In this document: piece after piece, positions 60,441-64,000 of the stretch
How positions within the stretch are numbered: the first letter of the stretch is position 1
Layout of the letters: each line of letters begins with the position of its first letter
Assembly: GCA_019240475.1 (NCBI GenBank)
Contig: JAFAYI010000006.1
Coordinates: forward strand, 310,001-374,000
DNA from: Acidobacteriaceae bacterium
GTDB taxonomy: Bacteria; Acidobacteriota; Terriglobia; Bryobacterales; Bryobacteraceae
Length of the DNA stretch: 64,000 bases
Direction: 5' to 3'
The notes under the pieces: model-generated
The model's input: the letters and a program-made list of their open reading frames with translations, nothing else
Told to the model about the DNA's origin: nothing
The model's database searches: none
Made by a program: the position numbers and the translations under genes

Positions 60441-62270
60441 TTACCGGTACGCCGCCGCCTGAATCGCATACAGCTCCGAATAAGCGCCGCCATTCGCCAT
60501 CAGCTCTTCGTGCGTCCCCGCTTCGACGAGTCTCGCTCGATCCAGAACCACAATCAGGTCGGCCATTCGTACCGTCGAGAACCGGTGCGAAACCAGAATC
60601 GTGATTCGGCCCGCGCCATTGTTGCCCGCGCGCGCGGCGGCTGCATACCGCTCAAACAGCGCATGCTCCGTTTCGGCGTCCAGCGCCGCCGTCGGCTCAT
60701 CGAGCACCAGCACCAGAGGTTCGTCGCGCATGAAGCCGCGCGCCAGCGCGAATTTCTGCCACTGCCCGAACGACAACTCGGCGCCGCCCGGCCAGGTCGG
60801 ACCCAGTTGAGTGTCGAGCCCCAAGGGAAGACGCGCCGCTACATCGCTCGCGCCCGCGCGGTCGACCGCCGTAGTCACCGCCCGGTCGTCTTCAATCCTT
60901 CCAAGATCGCCCAGGCCAACCGTTTGCCGCGCCCGAAATTCGAACCGGAAAAAATCTTGAAATGCCCCCGCTATGCGCGCCCGCCAATCGACCGCCGAGA
61001 TGCGCGCAAGAGGCGCCCGATCGATCAGGATCGCTCCCGACGTCGGCTCATACATTTTGGCCAGCAGCTTCACCAGCGTTGTCTTGCCGGCCCCGTTCTC
61101 GCCCACAATCGCCACAACCGCGCCCGCCGGCAGGGTCAGCGAGATATCCTCCAACATCAGGCTCGAAGCGCCGGGATAAGCGAAGGAGACCCGGTCAAAT
61201 TGAATCCCTTCGCGCAGCTCCGAGGGAGGAGCCAGCTCGCCCGCAGCCGCTTCTTTCGCGGCGTAATCTTCCAGCCACGCAAGCCGCCGTGCGCCATCGG
61301 CCCAGAATCCACGCAAGAACCCGATCTCGCCCACTGCGGCCCTCACATAGGCGGCCAGCCCCGCCCCGGCCCCCAGCACCAACAGGATCTGCGCCGCCCC
61401 CGCCTGAATGCCCCATGCCACGAATACCACCGCCCCCGCATAAGCAGCTCCAAAAATCGCCCACGCGAGCGCATTCCACAAAGCCGTGCCCCAACGCGCC
61501 CTCGCAATCGGCGCATACCAGCGCTCCCAGGCCGCTCGCCGTTCTCGCAGAAGCCGATCTGCAATCCCGATCACCCGGACATCCTTGCCCGCAGAAGCCG
61601 TGGTCGCCAGATTGAACAGGTGGCGCGAGAGCCGTTCCGACTGCGCCCCGCGCTCCTGCGCCTTGCGCTCTACCTCCGGCCTCCAGAAGGATGCAATCGC
61701 TGTCGGCAGCGCGAACACTCCCAACAGAAGCAGCGCCGGATGCACCCACGCGAGCAGCGCCAATGTAACCACCAGGCGCAGCAGCCATCCGAGCGTAGTG
61801 AACAGCGAAACGTACATGTGATCCAGCACAAACACCTGGTTGCGCAGCATCGATAGCCGATCCAGATATTCCGGCCGCTCCTGATGCGCGACCGACACGA
61901 TAGAGGCCTGCAGATGGGCCACGTGCGCTTCGAGCGCGATTGTCACTTTGTCCCGGAACCGCCGCTGGACACGGGTGCTGACGGTCACCATGAACCAGCT
62001 TGCGGCGGCGCAAAGGGCCATGCCCACCGCCGAGCCGATCACCAACCCCATTCGCTGGCGCACCACGCCTTCGCCCAGCAACGCGAGCCATAGCGCCAAC
62101 AGGGCCTGAGGCAGCGCCGCCACTTGCGAAAGCCCGAGCGCCAGAATCATCAAGCGGCGTTCATGCCGGTAACCGAGTTTGCATAGCCGCCACATGGACG
62201 AAAGCGTGGGAGGCAGCGGCTCGATCGCCCCCGCCGTTTTCGCCTGCTCGCCCTCAGGAGAGGACTTCAT
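60441..62270 (-). CDS. ABC half-transporter, first of a tandem pair
   Basis: The 609-residue protein has six TM segments (residues about 35-320). The ATPase has Walker A VGENGAGKTTLVK, Q-loop GAFQDFFRFEF, signature LSFGQWQKFALARG, Walker B LVLDEPTAALD and H-loop VSHRFSTVRMAD. The unusual LSFGQ replaces LSGGQ, which may reduce one ATP site's activity in a heterodimer. Its start overlaps the end of the second transporter gene by 17 bp. Substrate unknown. Confidence 0.88.
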   Translation of the reverse strand: MKSSPEGEQAKTAGAIEPLPPTLSSMWRLCKLGYRHERRLMILALGLSQVAALPQALLALWLALLGEGVVRQRMGLVIGSAVGMALCAAASWFMVTVSTRVQRRFRDKVTIALEAHVAHLQASIVSVAHQERPEYLDRLSMLRNQVFVLDHMYVSLFTTLGWLLRLVVTLALLAWVHPALLLLGVFALPTAIASFWRPEVERKAQERGAQSERLSRHLFNLATTASAGKDVRVIGIADRLLRERRAAWERWYAPIARARWGTALWNALAWAIFGAAYAGAVVFVAWGIQAGAAQILLVLGAGAGLAAYVRAAVGEIGFLRGFWADGARRLAWLEDYAAKEAAAGELAPPSELREGIQFDRVSFAYPGASSLMLEDISLTLPAGAVVAIVGENGAGKTTLVKLLAKMYEPTSGAILIDRAPLARISAVDWRARIAGAFQDFFRFEFRARQTVGLGDLGRIEDDRAVTTAVDRAGASDVAARLPLGLDTQLGPTWPGGAELSFGQWQKFALARGFMRDEPLVLVLDEPTAALDAETEHALFERYAAAARAGNNGAGRITILVSHRFSTVRMADLIVVLDRARLVEAGTHEELMANGGAYSELYAIQAAAYR

Positions 62271-64000
62271 ACCGTGCGCCCTCCTCGTCCGCTTCCTGGA
62301 AGCGCTGCGCCTGCAGTTCGAACATGGTTCGGTAGCGGCCCCCCAGCCCCATCAATTCCTCGTGCGTGCCCAACTCGACTACGCGGCCATGCTCCAGGAC
62401 GCAAATGCGATCGGCGTGGCGAACGGTCGAAAAGCGGTGCGAGATCAGGACAGTAATGCAGTGACGCGTTGCCGCGAGCAGCCGCTCGAAGATCTCCGCC
62501 TCCCCGCGCACATCTAGTTGCGCCGTGGGCTCGTCCAGCAGCACGACGCCCGCGCCCATCTTCACCGCAAGCAGCGCTCTCGCCAGCGCCACCCGCTGCC
62601 ATTGTCCTCCCGACAAGTCCGTCCCGCCCGCATAGCCCTTGGCGAGCACCGTATCTAACGAAGCGAAATTCTTCGCGCCCGCGGCTTCGAGCGCCTCGTA
62701 GATCATCGAATCGGGCGCCCCTTTGGGCGCGACGTTATCGCGCAGCGGCAATTCGAAACGAATGAAGTCCTGGAAAACCGCGGTGAGCCGCGAACGCCAT
62801 GCCTCTACTTCGATGTCGCGCAGGTCCTCGCCATCCACCTCGATCGCGCCCTCCAACGGATCGTAGAGGCGGCATAGCAGCTTCGCAAGAGTGGTCTTGC
62901 CCGCGCCATTCTGTCCAACGATGGCGAGCGATGTGCCTGCCGGAATGCTTAGGTCGAAGTTCTCTAACACTGGAGCGCCGCCTGGGTAGCCAAACGTCAC
63001 GTTTCGCAGCCGCACTTCGCGCGAGGGCGCGCCCGCTGCCGGGTCCTTGCCTGCGCGAAGATCGCCCGCTCTCTGCGTGGCTTCACGCAAGCGCAGTACG
63101 GCCTCTACCGGCGCGGCCGCCCCGTCTAGCGCCCAGTTGAAGCCGCCGAACGCGATGGCGGAAACTCCAACCGCGCTCTGCAGAAAAGTGACCGCCGCTC
63201 CCAGGGCGATTTGGTGCGCTGCGGCTGCATTCGCGATCGACCAGAAGATCGCCAAGTTCGCCGCGACTACCAACAAAATGCTGCCCGCCAGCGGACGCTC
63301 CCTCATGCGCGTGGCCGCGTATTGCAAATCGTGCAAGCGCGTGCGCCTCTGCACGAACCGGTCAAGCGTCCAGCGCGCCAGTCCGAACAGGCGCAATTCC
63401 TTGCTCGATGGCGGATCGACGGCCAGCCGGTATGCGTACTCTGCGTCTCGTTGCGCGCCTCGCACCTCCGGCGTGTTGCGGTCCCGCCAGATGCCGCTTT
63501 CCCGCAGCAAGTAGTGCGTTGCAATCCAGGCCCCCGCCAGCACCGCGCCCGCCCACCAATGATATGCGCAGACAATGATGGCCGAAGCCACGCCGGTCAC
63601 CATCGTGATCAAGCCGTTCGCCAGGAAATCCATCGCGATCGAAAGCGGCGGACCCGTCATGCCCAAATCGAAATCGCGCGCCACCGTCATATCGGTTGCA
63701 AGCGACGCCTCTTCCAGGTGCCCGATGCCCGGTGGACGGATACAGGCTTCCGTAAGCCGATCGTAGAGCCACGCCGCGGTGCGGTCCCCGAGATTGGTGC
63801 TGACCGCGCGGTGAATCGGGTTCAGGATCTGGAGAAGCAAAAAGATCGCGCCCGCGAACACGAGCGGCGCCGCGAGCTGTTGCCCACTTCGGACCGCGCC
63901 AATCAGAACGCCCATTGCCACCGCGAACACCGCCGGAAGCAATCCGAGCAACAGCAGACCCGACCACCAGGCGGCCGCCAACCCCGGGCTTGCCTTCGGC
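62254..64000 (-). CDS. ABC half-transporter, second of a tandem pair (runs off the window)
   Basis: The frame stays open through position 64000, so the N-terminus is not in the window. It has TM segments (e.g. LVFAGAIFLLLQILNPIHRAV, given in part) and an ATPase with Walker A VGQNGAGKTTLAK, Q-loop VFQDFIRFELPLRDNV, signature LSGGQWQRVALARAL, Walker B VVLLDEPTAQLD and H-loop ISHRFSTVRHAD. All motifs are canonical, in contrast to the partner with LSFGQ. Overlap with the partner supports a heterodimer. The C-terminus ends in an acidic tail. Substrate unknown. Confidence 0.88.
   Translation of the reverse strand, partial: PKASPGLAAAWWSGLLLLGLLPAVFAVAMGVLIGAVRSGQQLAAPLVFAGAIFLLLQILNPIHRAVSTNLGDRTAAWLYDRLTEACIRPPGIGHLEEASLATDMTVARDFDLGMTGPPLSIAMDFLANGLITMVTGVASAIIVCAYHWWAGAVLAGAWIATHYLLRESGIWRDRNTPEVRGAQRDAEYAYRLAVDPPSSKELRLFGLARWTLDRFVQRRTRLHDLQYAATRMRERPLAGSILLVVAANLAIFWSIANAAAAHQIALGAAVTFLQSAVGVSAIAFGGFNWALDGAAAPVEAVLRLREATQRAGDLRAGKDPAAGAPSREVRLRNVTFGYPGGAPVLENFDLSIPAGTSLAIVGQNGAGKTTLAKLLCRLYDPLEGAIEVDGEDLRDIEVEAWRSRLTAVFQDFIRFELPLRDNVAPKGAPDSMIYEALEAAGAKNFASLDTVLAKGYAGGTDLSGGQWQRVALARALLAVKMGAGVVLLDEPTAQLDVRGEAEIFERLLAATRHCITVLISHRFSTVRHADRICVLEHGRVVELGTHEELMGLGGRYRTMFELQAQRFQEADEEGARYEVLS

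Noticed and set aside
60510..61856. 448-residue plus-strand frame opposite an ABC gene
   Set aside because: Shadow of the ABC ATPase and membrane domain; no independent motif.

Overview
The window is a gene-dense, GC-rich bacterial chromosome segment. I count 56 protein genes (two cut by the window edges, one of them decayed in the middle of the window) and one tRNA. The gene set is Gram-negative: lpxA, lpxD, a TolC/adaptor/RND efflux trio and many lipoproteins. The large MacB/FtsX-like permease of the 'acidobacterial duplicated orphan permease' type, a HAF-repeat protein, a stand-alone HisKA domain and several secreted proteins of unknown function point to Acidobacteriota, probably Bryobacterales/Solibacter-like. 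That placement is inference. No transposase, phage gene, CRISPR array or replication origin was seen.

Layout. 1-12.6 kb is largely housekeeping: leuB(partial)-leuC-leuD; a ParE/RelE-type toxin with a 55-residue antitoxin; scpA-scpB-rluB-CoA-binding protein in an overlapping operon; an SH3 lipoprotein; mobA with an Mla/Mkl-type ABC ATPase; an AMIN-amidase; and lpxA/lpxD, which diverge from an 18-bp gap. 12.8-13.8 kb holds tRNA-Ala(GGC) and, 866 bp further on, a degenerate copy of its 3' half. An intact DUF433 gene and a frameshifted, internally deleted DUF5615-like gene lie between them. The 5' end of a GH127 glycosidase gene abuts the tRNA copy.

15.7-26.1 kb is the most unusual part: eight minus-strand genes in an unbroken series of short overlaps. 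In order of transcription they are HMG-CoA reductase, a UbiA prenyltransferase, a rifampin-phosphotransferase-like dikinase, a DUF3419/BtaA-like aminocarboxypropyltransferase, a phytol/dolichol-kinase-like membrane protein, a GNAT acyltransferase, an OleC-like AMP-forming ligase and a membrane-anchored serine hydrolase. Together they read as a dedicated pathway for an isoprenoid-containing polar lipid or lipid-like metabolite. I do not recognise it as a described system. ctaB (heme O synthase) diverges from it.

27-36 kb carries nnr and a HAMP-SpoIIE phosphatase (overlapping), then a four-gene sugar/surface-glycan operon (UGM-like flavoprotein, GT2, GT39-like membrane protein, NAD-sugar epimerase) and a cytochrome c. 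36.5-43 kb is a TolC-adaptor-RND efflux operon with a trailing secreted protein. 43-51.9 kb is mixed: DUF1579-like and HAF secreted proteins, an Ada-Zn/AraC/AlkA fusion, an ABC exporter, a beta-lactamase-fold hydrolase, DUF1697, and a cNMP-DUF1003 protein. 52-64 kb has a DUF4062-STAND NTPase-TPR protein with a 20-bp tandem repeat just upstream, the orphan permease, a PAS histidine kinase, DUF1801, rsgA and two ABC half-transporters, the last running off the window.

All calls come from reading translated sequence and recognising motifs. No database search was run. Start codons were re-chosen by overlap, signal peptide and family length, so many differ from the longest open frame.
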